Positions 1-10,330 are shown, counted from the stretch's first letter. The stretch: DNA of 64,000 bases from Pseudomonas sp. GD04019 (GCF_029837695.1 NZ_JAOEEA010000005.1:186001-250000), one strand, 5' to 3'. Notes: a model not told the origin generated them from the sequence alone. A program made the numbers and translations.

Positions 1-338
1 AGCTCGCGGCCGGCGAACCACAGGATCAGCACGCCGAAGCCGCGCTTGAGCAGCGCCGCGTCCAGATAGGGCAGCAACAGGTAACCCAGCGCCGTGCCGA
101 CGACCATGCCGGGCAGGATGGTGCCGAGCAGCAGGCGGCGGTCGATCTGCGCGCGGTGGCGCCACACCAGGTAGCCGGTCATGCCGATATTCAGCGGCAC
201 CAGAACCGGCAGCAGTTGCTCGATGGGCAGCAGCAGGGCGCCCAGCGACAGGGCGATAACAATGCTGCCGAAGCCGGTGACGGCCTCCAAGGTGTAGGCC
301 AGCAGGATAAAGGCGCCGAGGGCGTAGGAGGCGATCAT
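1..338 (-). CDS. TSUP (TauE/SafE) family membrane permease, partial
   Basis: The gene starts at the ATG at 338 and runs off the left edge, so only the first ~112 residues are present. They are strongly hydrophobic, with glycine-rich helices separated by short charged loops (EAVTGFGS near residue 20, WRHRAQIDRRLLLG in the middle). The TGFGS-type motif and helix pattern fit the TauE/SafE family of inner-membrane exporters of sulfite, organosulfonates or other anions. Its ATG overlaps the TGA of the upstream short-chain dehydrogenase (ATGA), so translation is probably coupled and it should be the last gene of the monooxygenase/symporter/dehydrogenase operon. Substrate unknown. Confidence 0.75.
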   Translation of the reverse strand, partial: MIASYALGAFILLAYTLEAVTGFGSIVIALSLGALLLPIEQLLPVLVPLNIGMTGYLVWRHRAQIDRRLLLGTILPGMVVGTALGYLLLPYLDAALLKRGFGVLILWFAGRE

Positions 339-1231
339 GGCTGGACGTCGCCCCGATCGGTAGGAGCGAGCTCTGCTCGCGAAGATGCCTCTGCGTTATC
401 TGGTTCGCGAGCAGAGCTCGCTCCTACATATGGAGTGCGCGCACCCTGCGGCGGCAGTTCGTCGGCGAAGCGCTTGCTCATCTGCCGGTAATACAGCGCC
501 GGGGCGATGCGCCAGAGCAGGCTGGCCAGCCAGCTGCCACGATCAGGGAACAGGCGCTGGCGCCCGCCTTCCAGGGCCTTGAGGATTTCCCCGGCCATCC
601 AGTCGGCGCCGCGCACCCGGCCGATGGTCGAGCGTGCGTGGTTGGCCGGCTGGCCATCGCCGCCCAGGGCGTTGCGCTCGATGGGCGTGTCGAGAAAGCT
701 CGGGTAGACCAGCAGCGTGTGGATGCCGTCGCGGGCGATCTCCGCGCGCAGCACCTCGAAGGCCTGGGCCAGGGCGCTCTTCGCCGCGCAGTAGCCGGCG
801 CGGCCGAGCACCGGCATCCAGCCGGCCATGGAGCCGATGGCGGCGACCTGGCCACGGCTTTCGCGCAGCAGCGGCAAGGCGGCCAGGGTCAGCTCCAGCG
901 GCGCGTGGTAGTCCACCGCCATGACCTTGCGCAGCACTTCCGGCGCGGTGCGGGTGGTGGGCGAGCGATGGGTGATACCGGCGTTGTTGATCAGCAGGTC
1001 GAGGCGGCCGAACACCGCCCGGCAGGCCTCGACCAGTTGGTGATGCAGCGCCGGGTCGGTGATATCGCCGGACAGGCCCTCGACGCGGTCGCTACCCAAT
1101 TCGGCGACCCGCGCGGCCAGGCCGGTGGCGTCGATATCGGTGAGCAGCAGGGCGTCGCCGCGTGCATGGCAGGCTCGCGCCAGCTCCCAGCCCAGACCGC
1201 TGGCGGCGCCAGTGATGAGTACGGTACGCAT
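335..1231 (-). CDS. Short-chain dehydrogenase/reductase (SDR) with a REP-encoded tail
   Basis: NAD(P)-dependent oxidoreductase of the classical SDR family, 298 residues. The N-terminal Rossmann motif TGAASGLGW, the NNAG motif, a catalytic Ser in AAIGSMAG and the YCAAK active-site motif are all visible. The start MRTVLITG was chosen because the upstream in-frame extension reads REP sequence and looks non-native. The last ~33 codons run through an inverted REP pair (360-427), so the C-terminus (SSAREPDNAEASSRAELAPT) is probably an acquired extension. It lies between a bile-acid:Na+ symporter-like gene and a TSUP permease. Substrate unknown. Confidence 0.88.
   Translation of the reverse strand: MRTVLITGAASGLGWELARACHARGDALLLTDIDATGLAARVAELGSDRVEGLSGDITDPALHHQLVEACRAVFGRLDLLINNAGITHRSPTTRTAPEVLRKVMAVDYHAPLELTLAALPLLRESRGQVAAIGSMAGWMPVLGRAGYCAAKSALAQAFEVLRAEIARDGIHTLLVYPSFLDTPIERNALGGDGQPANHARSTIGRVRGADWMAGEILKALEGGRQRLFPDRGSWLASLLWRIAPALYYRQMSKRFADELPPQGARTPYVGASSAREPDNAEASSRAELAPTDRGDVQP
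360..427. repeat. Inverted REP pair A (REPIN-like), inside the SDR coding region
   Basis: Two perfectly complementary 24-base arms (360-383 and 404-427) are separated by 20 bases. Each arm holds its own small palindrome (GCGAGC TCT GCTCGC). This is the structure of paired REP elements mobilised by RAYT transposases in Pseudomonas. It is fully translated in the SDR frame without a stop. Confidence 0.85.
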
Positions 1232-1246
1232 ATCGGGAGCGTTATT

Positions 1247-1310
1247 GTGGGAGCGGCCTTGGCCGCGATGCAGGGTCATGGCTGGTAATCGCGGCCAAGG
1301 CCGCTCCCAC
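1247..1310. repeat. Inverted REP pair B, overlapping the symporter stop
   Basis: Perfect 22-base inverted arms at 1247-1268 and 1289-1310 (GTGGGAGCGGCCTTGGCCGC type) are separated by 20 bases, the same spacing as pair A but with a different sequence. The stop codon of the symporter gene (1276-1278) falls in the loop, so the last residues of that protein are REP-derived. It ends 16 bases upstream of the SDR start. Confidence 0.85.
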
Positions 1311-2214
1311 TTTGTGTTTCCAGGCTTTTGGGGGCGCGACGGCCCCAGAGCAGGGCCAGAATCAGGCCGGCGAGCAGCTGCCAGCAGCCCCAGAACGCGG
1401 CGATCAGCAGCATGCCGCCGGACTGCGGGAAGAAGGTGAAGATCAACGCCATACCCAGCGCCGAGTTGTGGATGCCGCTCTCCAGGGTCACCGCGCGCAC
1501 GTCGGCATCGCTCAGGCGCCACAGCTTGGCGCACAGATAGCCGAGCACCAGGGCCATGGCGTTGAGCGTCACCACCAGCCAGAAGAACAGGTGGAAGTGC
1601 TCGATGAACTGGTCGAAGTTCTTCACGAAGGCGCCGCCGACGAAGGCCAGCAGCACCAGCAGGGAGAAGTGTCGCAGCGGTTTCTCCAGCTTGCGTGCCA
1701 GTTGCGGGCGGCGCTTGCCCAGGGCCATGCCGGCGAGCATCGGCAGGATCAGCACCAGCACCACCATGGCCAGCAGTTCCATGGGGTCGACATGGATCTC
1801 GGTGAGCAGGGCGCGGGTGTTGGGGTTGAGTCCGGCGTACAGGGCGAAGTTGAGCGGGGTGAAAATGCCGGCCGTCAGGCTGGACACGGCGGTGACGCTG
1901 GCCGACACCGCGACGTTGCCGCGCGCCAGCCAGGTCATGATGTTGGAGAAGGTGCCGCTGGGGCAGGTGGCGACCAGGATCATGCCCAGGGCCAGCTCCG
2001 GTTCGATCGGCAACAGCAGGGTCAGGCCGCAGGTGGCCGCCGGCAGCAGCAGGAACTGCACCAGCATGCCGATCACCGGGGCCTTGGGCGAACGCAGGAT
2101 GCGGCTGAAGTCGCCGGCGCGCAGCTCCAGGGACACGCCGAACATCATCAGCGCGATGATCGCGTTGAGGGCGATCATCGCCGTGGGCGAGAACTCAAGA
2201 TTGACGCTGGACAT
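1276..2214 (-). CDS. Bile acid:sodium symporter (BASS) family transporter
   Basis: Inner-membrane carrier of the BASS/SBF family, 312 residues, with about nine hydrophobic segments. The family-typical stretch ATCPSGTFSNIMTWLARGN lies near residues 85-105, and LESGIHNSALGMAL near residue 250 matches the second conserved crossover helix. The start MSSVNLEF was chosen because the 65 upstream in-frame residues are low-complexity shadow of the monooxygenase gene. It overlaps that gene by 20 bases, implying one operon. The C-terminal ~10 residues (GSGLGRDYQP) come from REP pair B. The substrate is probably an organic anion and cannot be told from sequence. Confidence 0.85.
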   Translation of the reverse strand: MSSVNLEFSPTAMIALNAIIALMMFGVSLELRAGDFSRILRSPKAPVIGMLVQFLLLPAATCGLTLLLPIEPELALGMILVATCPSGTFSNIMTWLARGNVAVSASVTAVSSLTAGIFTPLNFALYAGLNPNTRALLTEIHVDPMELLAMVVLVLILPMLAGMALGKRRPQLARKLEKPLRHFSLLVLLAFVGGAFVKNFDQFIEHFHLFFWLVVTLNAMALVLGYLCAKLWRLSDADVRAVTLESGIHNSALGMALIFTFFPQSGGMLLIAAFWGCWQLLAGLILALLWGRRAPKSLETQSGSGLGRDYQP

Positions 2215-3535
2215 CGAGCCGCTCCTCGGTCGGGGTAGTGGTGAGGTCGCGGCGCAGCTCGGCGATATGCGCCTTGATCGCGGCGCGGTAGCTGTCCTTG
2301 TGCACGTAGTAGGCCATGCGCGGCAGCTTGAGGTAGGCGAAGCCGCCGTCCAGGCGCTGGCCGGCGCGCTCCTGCACGGTGTCGCGCAGGCGCTTGGCCG
2401 AAGCGGCATTGCGCTGCTGCTGGAGGATGGCCAGTGCGACCAGTTCGGCCTGTTCGGCGCGGCCCTGCCAGCCCAGGCCGGAGGCCTCGATCATGCCGAG
2501 CATGAACAGGTCGGCGTGCTGCGGGTGGAACACGTTGAGGTACAGCTGCGGGGCGTCGGCGTCCGCCGGCCAGTTCAGCTCGGCGCGGTCGATAAAGGGA
2601 TAGTCGAGCTTGTAGCCGGTGGCCTGCAGGATCAGGTCGTACTCGGCCTCGCCGCCATAGGCGAAGGTCACGCGCTTGCCGTTCACCGCGCGAATATCGC
2701 CGCGCGGCTGGATGTCGCCATGGCCGATATGGTGCAGCACCAGCGAGTTCATCACCGGGTGCGATTCGTACAGGCGGTAGTTCGGGTCGGGCAGGCCGTA
2801 CTGCGAGGGCTTGCCGAGCAGGGCACGCACCAGCAGGCCGTCGACCAGCTGCTTGAGCCGGCGCGGCAGCTTGATCGCGCCGCCGAAGGTGTCGGTGGGC
2901 TTGCCGAGAATGAACTTGGGCAGGAAGTGATAGCCGCGGCGCACCGACAGGTCCACCGACCTGGCCCGGTGCACGGCGTCCACCGCGATATCGCAGGCCG
3001 AGTTGCCGCAGCCGATCACCAGCACGCGCTTGTCGGCGAAGATCTCGGCGCTCTTGTAGGCGCTGGAGTGCAGCAGCTCGCCGTCGAACTGGCCGGGCAG
3101 CGCCGGCTGGTTGGGCGTGTGCAGGGTGCCGTTGGCGATCAGCACGCCCTCGAACTGCCACTCACGCAGGGTTCCATTGTGCTCGCTGACCAGGCGCCAG
3201 CCCTGGCACAGGCGCTCCAGGCGCACCACGCGTGTGTTGAACTGGTAGTACTGGCGCAGGCCGAAGTGCTCGGCATAGTCGCGAAAGTACTGGCCGATCT
3301 GGCTATGGTGCGGGTAGGGCGGCACCGCATCCGCCATGGGGAATTCGGCGAAGGCGGTGGTGCCCTTCGACGAGATCAGGTGCGCTGACTGGTACATGGT
3401 GCTGTGCGGATTGGCGATATCCCACAGGCCGCCGACTTCGCTATGCAGTTCGAAGCCGACGAAGGGGATACCATGGCGCTGCAACTGGCGTGCAGCAGCC
3501 AGCCCCATGGGACCGGCGCCGATGATGGCATGCAT
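2195..3535 (-). CDS. Flavin-containing monooxygenase (FMO/BVMO-like)
   Basis: FAD- and NADPH-dependent monooxygenase, 446 residues. Visible motifs are the N-terminal FAD Rossmann fingerprint AIIGAGPMG, the FMO identifying sequence FDGELLHSSAY, a second Rossmann motif VIGCGNSACD for NADPH, and the C-terminal ATGYKLDYPF (FATGY-like). Such enzymes oxygenate N or S atoms or ketones. It is the first gene of a leftward operon with a BASS carrier, an SDR and a TSUP permease, and is divergent from an AraC regulator. This suggests uptake and oxidation of an organic substrate, which is not identified. Confidence 0.9.
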   Translation of the reverse strand: MHAIIGAGPMGLAAARQLQRHGIPFVGFELHSEVGGLWDIANPHSTMYQSAHLISSKGTTAFAEFPMADAVPPYPHHSQIGQYFRDYAEHFGLRQYYQFNTRVVRLERLCQGWRLVSEHNGTLREWQFEGVLIANGTLHTPNQPALPGQFDGELLHSSAYKSAEIFADKRVLVIGCGNSACDIAVDAVHRARSVDLSVRRGYHFLPKFILGKPTDTFGGAIKLPRRLKQLVDGLLVRALLGKPSQYGLPDPNYRLYESHPVMNSLVLHHIGHGDIQPRGDIRAVNGKRVTFAYGGEAEYDLILQATGYKLDYPFIDRAELNWPADADAPQLYLNVFHPQHADLFMLGMIEASGLGWQGRAEQAELVALAILQQQRNAASAKRLRDTVQERAGQRLDGGFAYLKLPRMAYYVHKDSYRAAIKAHIAELRRDLTTTPTEERLDVQRQS

Positions 3536-3686
3536 GCAAGGCTCTCTTTCGCTATGGGCTGCGCTGCGCGGGCGTGGTACAACGCGGGCCTGTCGCGCAC
3601 AGCCTCGTTATCTGGGCCCAGCATAGGCAGTCGCCCAAACGCCGTAACGGCTCAATCAGGACCTCTTCCGGTTAATTCAGGACTCC

Positions 3687-4655
3687 ATGAGCAGCACCCC
3701 TTCGGTCACCGTCCACTACGCCCAGGCCATCCTCCAGGCCGCCGAGCGCCTGGCCCTGCCGCTGCCTGCCGAACTGCGCCAGCTGGGCCAGGAAGCGCGC
3801 ATTCCCCTAGCGCGCCAGGACGCCCTGTGGGAGGCCTTCTGCGCCGCCGCCCAGGACCCGCTGATCGGCCTGCGCCTGGGCAATGCCCTGCAGGTTGGCC
3901 ATCTGGATATGGTCGGGGCCCTGCTGATGAGCTGCGAAACCTTGGGCGAGGCGCTGGAGGCGCTGCTGGAGTACTACCCCATCGTCGGCGAGGGCGGTGA
4001 GTTCGCCCTGCGTCACAAGGGCGGCCAGCTGTGCCTGGCCTACCAGCCGCACTATCAGACGCGCCGCGAGGAGCGGGTGGAGGCGGTGCTGGGCAGTCTG
4101 GTGCACATGTCGCGCTGGATCACCGGCGAGCGCATCCAGCCGCTGGAGCTGCGCTTCGAGCATGCGGCGCGGGCAGCGGAGGCACGCTACGTCGAGCTGC
4201 TCGGCTGCCCGCTGCAGTTCGCCGCCGGCGAGAACGGCCTGCTGTTCGACAGCTCCGATCTGACCATGCCGCTGATCCAGGCCAACGCGCCGATGCGCGA
4301 GCACCTGCGCGGTCTGGCCAACAGCCTGCTCGAACGCCTCGGCCAGCAGAGCCTGGCCGTACGCGTGCAACAACAGCTGCGCGCACAGCCGCGCTGGGGC
4401 AAGGAGCGCATCGCCGAGCAACTGGAGCTGAGCGGCCGCCATCTGAATCGCAAGCTGGCCGAGGAGGGCACCAGCTTCAAGCTGCTGCGCGACCAGGTGC
4501 TGTACCAGATGGCCGAACAGCTGCTGCGCGAGTCACCGCGCCTGGCCGAAGTCGCGGAACGGCTCGGCTTCTCCGACGAGAGTGCTTTTGCCAAGGCTTT
4601 CCGGCGCTGGAGCGGCACCACGCCGGGGCAGTTCCGCCAGGGGCTGGAAGGATGA
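3687..4655 (+). CDS. AraC-family transcriptional regulator
   Basis: 322 residues. The N-terminal ~200 residues resemble the arabinose-binding-like effector domain found in Pseudomonas OruR/ArgR-type regulators. The C-terminal ~90 residues carry two helix-turn-helix units (RIAEQLELSGRHLNRKL and LAEVAERLGFSDESAFAKAF) followed by the family signature FRRWSGTTPGQFR. It is divergent from the monooxygenase operon over a 151-base intergenic region, so it is the likely regulator of that operon. Its stop overlaps the next gene start (ATGA). Confidence 0.9.
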   Translation: MSSTPSVTVHYAQAILQAAERLALPLPAELRQLGQEARIPLARQDALWEAFCAAAQDPLIGLRLGNALQVGHLDMVGALLMSCETLGEALEALLEYYPIVGEGGEFALRHKGGQLCLAYQPHYQTRREERVEAVLGSLVHMSRWITGERIQPLELRFEHAARAAEARYVELLGCPLQFAAGENGLLFDSSDLTMPLIQANAPMREHLRGLANSLLERLGQQSLAVRVQQQLRAQPRWGKERIAEQLELSGRHLNRKLAEEGTSFKLLRDQVLYQMAEQLLRESPRLAEVAERLGFSDESAFAKAFRRWSGTTPGQFRQGLEG

Positions 4656-5407
4656 ACCTGGATCACGAGGAAATCCTCCTGGAGGAAGTGCGCGACGCCT
4701 GGGGCGTGATCCGCGTGCTGGAAATGGGCGACTACCGCTTCCTCGAATTCGGCGAGGCCATCGAGCAGAGCTGCACCTATACCCGCGACCCGGCCTGGCT
4801 GGAGTACGACTACACCCGCGCCATGCTGATCGGCGCGCTGTGCCACGAGGCGCCGGAGTCGGCGCTGTTCCTCGGCCTGGGTGGCGGCACCCTGACCCAG
4901 GCCTGCCTGAAGTTCCTGGCGCTGGACGACGTCGAAGTCATCGAGCTGCGCCCCGACGTGCCGCGCCTGGCCATGCAGTACCTGGGGCTGGCCGACGACC
5001 CGCGCCTGACCATCCGTATCGGCGATGCCCTGGAGCTGCTGGACAGCGCCGAGACCGCCGACCTGATCTTCGTCGACCTCTATACCGACACCGGCCCGGC
5101 CGCCGGCCACCTGGCCTGGCGCTTCCTGGAGAATTGCCAGAAGCGCCTCAACCCCGGTGGCTGGCTGGTGATCAACCAGTGGGGCACCGACGACGGCCGG
5201 CCACTCGGCGCCGCATTGCTGCGCGGGCTGTACCACCGCCACTACTGGGAGATTCCGGTAAAGGAGGGCAACGTCACCTTGCTGGTGCCGGCCGATCTCG
5301 ACCAGTCGCTCGACCTCGACGGCCTCAAGGCCCGTGCCGAAGCACTCGCCCCGCGGCTGGGCTATTCGTTGCAGCCGCTGCTGGATGCGTTGCGCCCGGC
5401 GAGTTGA
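4652..5407 (+). CDS. Spermidine synthase-like methyltransferase-fold protein
   Basis: 251 residues. An AdoMet-type Rossmann fold is indicated by ALFLGLGGGTLTQACL (residues 71-86), the acidic IELRPD strand end (97-102) and IFVDLYTD (139-146). The family match is the SpeE-like superfamily, but the aminopropyltransferase signature around YHEML is replaced by EYDYTRAML, so true spermidine synthesis is doubtful. The start is the ATG overlapping the AraC stop, so the two are translationally coupled. The spacing and coupling are unusual for a polyamine gene; the function is open. Confidence 0.75.
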   Translation: MNLDHEEILLEEVRDAWGVIRVLEMGDYRFLEFGEAIEQSCTYTRDPAWLEYDYTRAMLIGALCHEAPESALFLGLGGGTLTQACLKFLALDDVEVIELRPDVPRLAMQYLGLADDPRLTIRIGDALELLDSAETADLIFVDLYTDTGPAAGHLAWRFLENCQKRLNPGGWLVINQWGTDDGRPLGAALLRGLYHRHYWEIPVKEGNVTLLVPADLDQSLDLDGLKARAEALAPRLGYSLQPLLDALRPAS

Positions 5408-5415
5408 AAGATCCC

Positions 5416-5466
5416 GTAGCCCGGATGCAATCCGGGAAACTCCGCCTCGGATTGCATCCGGGCTAC
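5416..5466. repeat. Inverted REP pair C
   Basis: 19-base inverted arms, GTAGCCCGGATGCAATCCG at 5416-5434 and its complement at 5448-5466, lie just after the SpeE-like stop codon. The same arm sequence recurs at 38234-38292. It could also act as a weak transcriptional barrier. Confidence 0.85.
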
Positions 5467-5771
5467 ATAGGGCGTGGTCTATATGGGTGAGGGCGCTCGG
5501 CATCTATCCACGGCCCGCTGTTCACCTCTAGCAAAAAACCTGCCCAACGGTTCGGCTTTTCCTGTATGATTCGCGCCCGGCCAAAACCGGCCTCGTCAAT
5601 TCACGAAGCACGGCTTCGCTGCTGGTCCGCCATGCGGACTACCCTTGACGTTTCATTCATCACGTTTTCGCAACTACCCGCTGATTGGCTGCCAGGGTGA
5701 CCCACAAGGTCCTTCACGGCGCGCGCAGCCTTTGTTCCTGGGTTTTTGCGGATGCACATAGAGGCAGACCC
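5467..5771 (+). promoter_or_regulatory. Promoter and long leader of the DEAD-box helicase gene
   Basis: This 305-base stretch has no gene. A good sigma-70 -10 box, TATGAT, lies at 5565-5570, with only a weak -35 candidate upstream. It would give a leader of about 195 bases before the ATG at 5772. Cold-inducible helicase mRNAs often have long leaders, but no specific cold-shock element was recognised here. Confidence 0.5.
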
Positions 5772-7469
<1,698 letters not shown>

Positions 7470-7487
7470 TCGTCGCGTATCAGAACA

Positions 7488-7511
7488 AGCCCCGCTCATG
7501 CGGGGCTTTTT
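7488..7511 (+). terminator. Rho-independent terminator after deaD
   Basis: Stem AGCCCCGC / GCGGGGCT with a TCAT loop and a T run. It lies 18 bases after the helicase stop, and the convergent membrane-protein gene ends just beyond it. Confidence 0.9.
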
Positions 7512-7521
7512 CGTTTCTGGC

Positions 7522-7935
7522 TCAGGGTTTCACGTGGCGCCTGTCGAGCAGCACGGCGAGGGCGGCCAGAAAGATGGCCAGGCTGTAGGCGAACAGGCCC
7601 AGGTTGATGCCCAGGATCAGCTTCTCCGAACCGTCGGACAGCACCATGGAGCCGCCGTAGCTGTCGCGCAGGCCATAGGCGAGCAGGAAGCCGCCGGTGA
7701 CGAACAGGGTCAGCAGGCTGCTCAGGCGAATCTCGCCTTTCCACCACACCAGCCACAGACTAAAAGCGCCGAGCGCGCAGTTGGTCGTCAGCTGCCAGAC
7801 CTCGTGCAGGCGGGCGTGGGCCTCCCAGCCCGGGTTGAATACGTGGCTGGCGTTGATCTCGAAGATTGGCACCACCACGGCGTAGAAGACGATGCCGATG
7901 GTGACCAGAAGCCTGGCGAGCAGCTTGACCAGCAT
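7522..7935 (-). CDS. Conserved membrane protein, unknown function
   Basis: 137 residues with four predicted membrane helices: ~7-25, ~50-66, ~74-88 and ~108-128. No catalytic motif was recognised. The first loop (EINASHVFNPGWEAHARLHEVWQ) contains His residues that could bind a metal or heme, but this is only a guess. It stands alone between deaD (convergent) and the dioxygenase gene upstream. Confidence 0.75.
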   Translation of the reverse strand: MLVKLLARLLVTIGIVFYAVVVPIFEINASHVFNPGWEAHARLHEVWQLTTNCALGAFSLWLVWWKGEIRLSSLLTLFVTGGFLLAYGLRDSYGGSMVLSDGSEKLILGINLGLFAYSLAIFLAALAVLLDRRHVKP

Positions 7936-8066
7936 GGTGACGTCCTTGTGGTTGTTATTCGGGTGGCGCGGCCCCCGCCGTTGGCATCGTGGTAGCCGAA
8001 TGGGCGCGCGGCATCGTCGAGGATAGCGGCATCCCTTGCCGCCGAGCTGTCGACGATGCCTGAATA

Positions 8067-8834
8067 TCAGGAGAAGCTGTAGATATCCATGCCCAGCGCG
8101 CCATAGGTGAAGCCGCTGTGCTCGATGTGGAAAGCGCTACCGGCACCGAGGGCGAAGTACAGCGGCAGCAGGTGTTCGTCGCTGGGATGGCTGCGCCGTG
8201 CATGCGGCGCCTGGCGGCGGTAGTCGAGCAGGGCCGCGTGGTCGCCGGCCTGCAGCCTGGCCACCATCCAGTCGCGGAATTCGCCCGCCCAGGGTTCGAT
8301 CACCTCGGGTCCGGCGCGCCAGTCCAGCTCGCCGAGGTTGTGGGTGATGCTGCCCGAGCCGATCAGCAGAACGTCCTGCTCGCGCAAGGCCGCCAGCGCC
8401 TGGCCGGCTCGCACCTGCAATTGCGGGCCGGCATGACTGGGCAGCGACAGCTGCAGCACCGGGATGTTGGCCTGCGGGTACATCAGCGATAGCGGCACCC
8501 AGGCGCCGTGGTCCAGCGGGCGCTGTGGGTCGAGGCGGCTGGGCAGGTCGGCGGCGGCCAGCAGGCGCTGCACTTGCTTGGCGATGTCCGGCGCGCCCGG
8601 TGCCGGATACTGCACGGCGTAGAGCGGGGCGGGGAAGCCGCCGAAGTCGTGCCAGGTAGCCGGTTGCGCCGAGCTGCCGATCAGCAGTTCGTCACTTTCC
8701 CAATGCGCGGAGACCACCAGGATCGCCCGAGGCCGCGGCAGCTCCGCGGCCAGGCGTACCAGGGCCGGACCGCTGGCGCCGGGCTCGAGTGCGAGCATGG
8801 GCGAGCCGTGAGAAATGAAGAGAGCTGGCAGCAT
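8067..8834 (-). CDS. LigB-type extradiol dioxygenase (4,5-DOPA dioxygenase/YgiD family)
   Basis: 255 residues. Class III extradiol ring-cleavage family, in which a divalent metal is held by His residues. Visible conserved elements are the N-terminal FISHGSP, VVSAHWES near residue 45, DHGAWVPL in the middle, and GSGSITHNL. The compact single-domain length matches the YgiD/DODA group, some of which cleave DOPA or other catechols. The Pseudomonas substrate is not known. It is preceded by its own intergenic region. Confidence 0.88.
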   Translation of the reverse strand: MLPALFISHGSPMLALEPGASGPALVRLAAELPRPRAILVVSAHWESDELLIGSSAQPATWHDFGGFPAPLYAVQYPAPGAPDIAKQVQRLLAAADLPSRLDPQRPLDHGAWVPLSLMYPQANIPVLQLSLPSHAGPQLQVRAGQALAALREQDVLLIGSGSITHNLGELDWRAGPEVIEPWAGEFRDWMVARLQAGDHAALLDYRRQAPHARRSHPSDEHLLPLYFALGAGSAFHIEHSGFTYGALGMDIYSFS

Positions 8835-8929
8835 CGGGGATTCCTCTGGGTGATGCTGCCATGGTGACCGGCCAACCTATCGACATCCAATATAACTTTC
8901 GGGAGATATCGATCAGCTGGCTTGCTAGA

Positions 8930-9331
8930 TCACTCGGTCTCCAGATTGGCCTTGGGCGCGATATCGTCGAACACCTCGGGGGTCAACGCGGCCTCGCCGG
9001 CTGCATCGAGCACCTCGCGCGGGTGTTCGCTGCCCGGGATGCTGCTGTCGAGCATGCTCAGCAGCTGGGCGCCACGCGGGGTGAGCACGAAGTTCTCGCC
9101 ATTGCCGCCTTCTTCCTCGGGGCGAGTGACGATGAAGCCGTTCTCCACCAGCAGCGACTCGTAGCGAGTGGCTTCAGCGCGGAAGTGGTCGAGATTCTCC
9201 ACCTCCTCGCCGGCGCGGCCCAGCTCATTGGCCAGTTCTTCGGCGTAGTGGCGCGGGGCGAAGGGCTTGCCGGCGGAGTTCTGCGCCTCGTGCAGCAGGC
9301 GTTCGATCAGGTCCCAGTGGTACACAGCCAT
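8930..9331 (-). CDS. DUF2513-like small protein, possible winged helix
   Basis: 133 residues. The N-terminus YHWDLIERLLHEAQ and the central RYESLLVENGFIV followed by FVLTPRGAQLLSML resemble DUF2513 proteins, whose layout is that of a winged-helix fold. It is acidic, without signal peptide or membrane segments. It lies between htpX and the dioxygenase gene, on the same strand as both. Function unknown; a DNA-binding role is an inference from the fold pattern. Confidence 0.7.
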   Translation of the reverse strand: MAVYHWDLIERLLHEAQNSAGKPFAPRHYAEELANELGRAGEEVENLDHFRAEATRYESLLVENGFIVTRPEEEGGNGENFVLTPRGAQLLSMLDSSIPGSEHPREVLDAAGEAALTPEVFDDIAPKANLETE

Positions 9332-9411
9332 GGCGATTCTCCCTTAGGCGTTGGGCTTACAGGTTCCGACTGGCGAGCGCGCTGCAAGGTTCGAGGTTTT
9401 TCGCGGGCAAC

Positions 9412-9440
9412 AAAAAAGGCGATCCGAGGATCGCCTTTTT
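9412..9440 (-). terminator. Rho-independent terminator after htpX
   Basis: Near-perfect stem AAGGCGATCC / GGATCGCCTT flanked by A and T runs, 15 bases beyond the htpX stop. It could work in both directions. Confidence 0.88.
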
Positions 9441-9454
9441 CGTGAAGCGGACGC

Positions 9455-10330
9455 TTAGCCGCGGCGACGGAGGGCCTCGATGCGGTCTTCCAGCGGCGGG
9501 TGGGTCATCAGCAGGCCGGCCAGGCCGTTCTTCAGGCCACCGTTGATGCCGAAGGCGGTCATGCTGCTCGGCATGTGCACCGGCACGCCCTGTTCGGCGC
9601 GCAGGCGCTCCAGGGCGGCGATCATGGCGCCCGTGCCGGCCAGGCGGGCACCGGCGTCGTCGGCCTTGAACTCGCGGCGGCGAGAGAACCACATGACGAT
9701 GATGCTGGCCAGGATGCCCAGGACCAGCTCGGCGAAGATGGTCGCGACGATGTAGCCGATGCCGTGGCCTTCGCCTTCGTTCTTCAGCACCACGCGGTCG
9801 ACGAAGTTTCCGAAGATGCGCGCGAAGAACATCACGAAGGTGTTCACCACGCCCTGAATCATGGCCAGGGTAACCATGTCGCCGTTGGCCACGTGGCCGA
9901 TCTCGTGGGCCAGCACGGCTTTCACTTCATCCGGCGAGAAGCGCTCCAGCAGGCCCTGGCTGACGGCCACCAGGGCGTCGTTCTTGTTCCAGCCGGTGGC
10001 GAAGGCGTTGGATTCGTAGGCCGGGAAGATGCCGACTTCCGGCATCTTGATGCCGGCGTTGCGGGACAGCTCCTCGACGGTCTGCAGCAGCCACTGTTCG
10101 TGGCGGGTGCGCGGCTGGGTGATGATCTCGGTGCCGGTGCTCATCTTCGCCATCCACTTGGAGAGGAACAGCGAGATGAAGGAGCCGACGAAGCCGAACA
10201 CGGCGCAGAAGACCAGCAGGCTGCCGTAGTTCTGGCCGGTGAATCGATCCACCCCGAGCAGTTTCAGGGTAACGCTGGCGATCAGCAGCACCGCCAGGTT
10301 GGTGGCCAGGAACAACACGATACGCATCAT
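9455..10330 (-). CDS. htpX: Heat-shock membrane protease HtpX
   Basis: 291 residues. Zn metalloprotease (M48) of inner-membrane quality control. The zinc motif HEIGH is at residues 142-146, with N-terminal helices at ~4-22 and ~36-56 and two further helices after the active site. The start [15 protein letters not shown] matches the usual HtpX N-terminus. It stands alone with its own terminator. Confidence 0.95.
   Translation of the reverse strand: MMRIVLFLATNLAVLLIASVTLKLLGVDRFTGQNYGSLLVFCAVFGFVGSFISLFLSKWMAKMSTGTEIITQPRTRHEQWLLQTVEELSRNAGIKMPEVGIFPAYESNAFATGWNKNDALVAVSQGLLERFSPDEVKAVLAHEIGHVANGDMVTLAMIQGVVNTFVMFFARIFGNFVDRVVLKNEGEGHGIGYIVATIFAELVLGILASIIVMWFSRRREFKADDAGARLAGTGAMIAALERLRAEQGVPVHMPSSMTAFGINGGLKNGLAGLLMTHPPLEDRIEALRRRG

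Noticed and set aside
1556..3388. 610-codon plus-strand frame opposite the symporter and monooxygenase genes
   Set aside because: Antisense shadow; both opposite genes have clear motifs.
4031..4651. Upstream extension of the SpeE-like frame inside the AraC gene
   Set aside because: Shadow of AraC in another frame; the ATG overlapping the AraC stop is the natural start.
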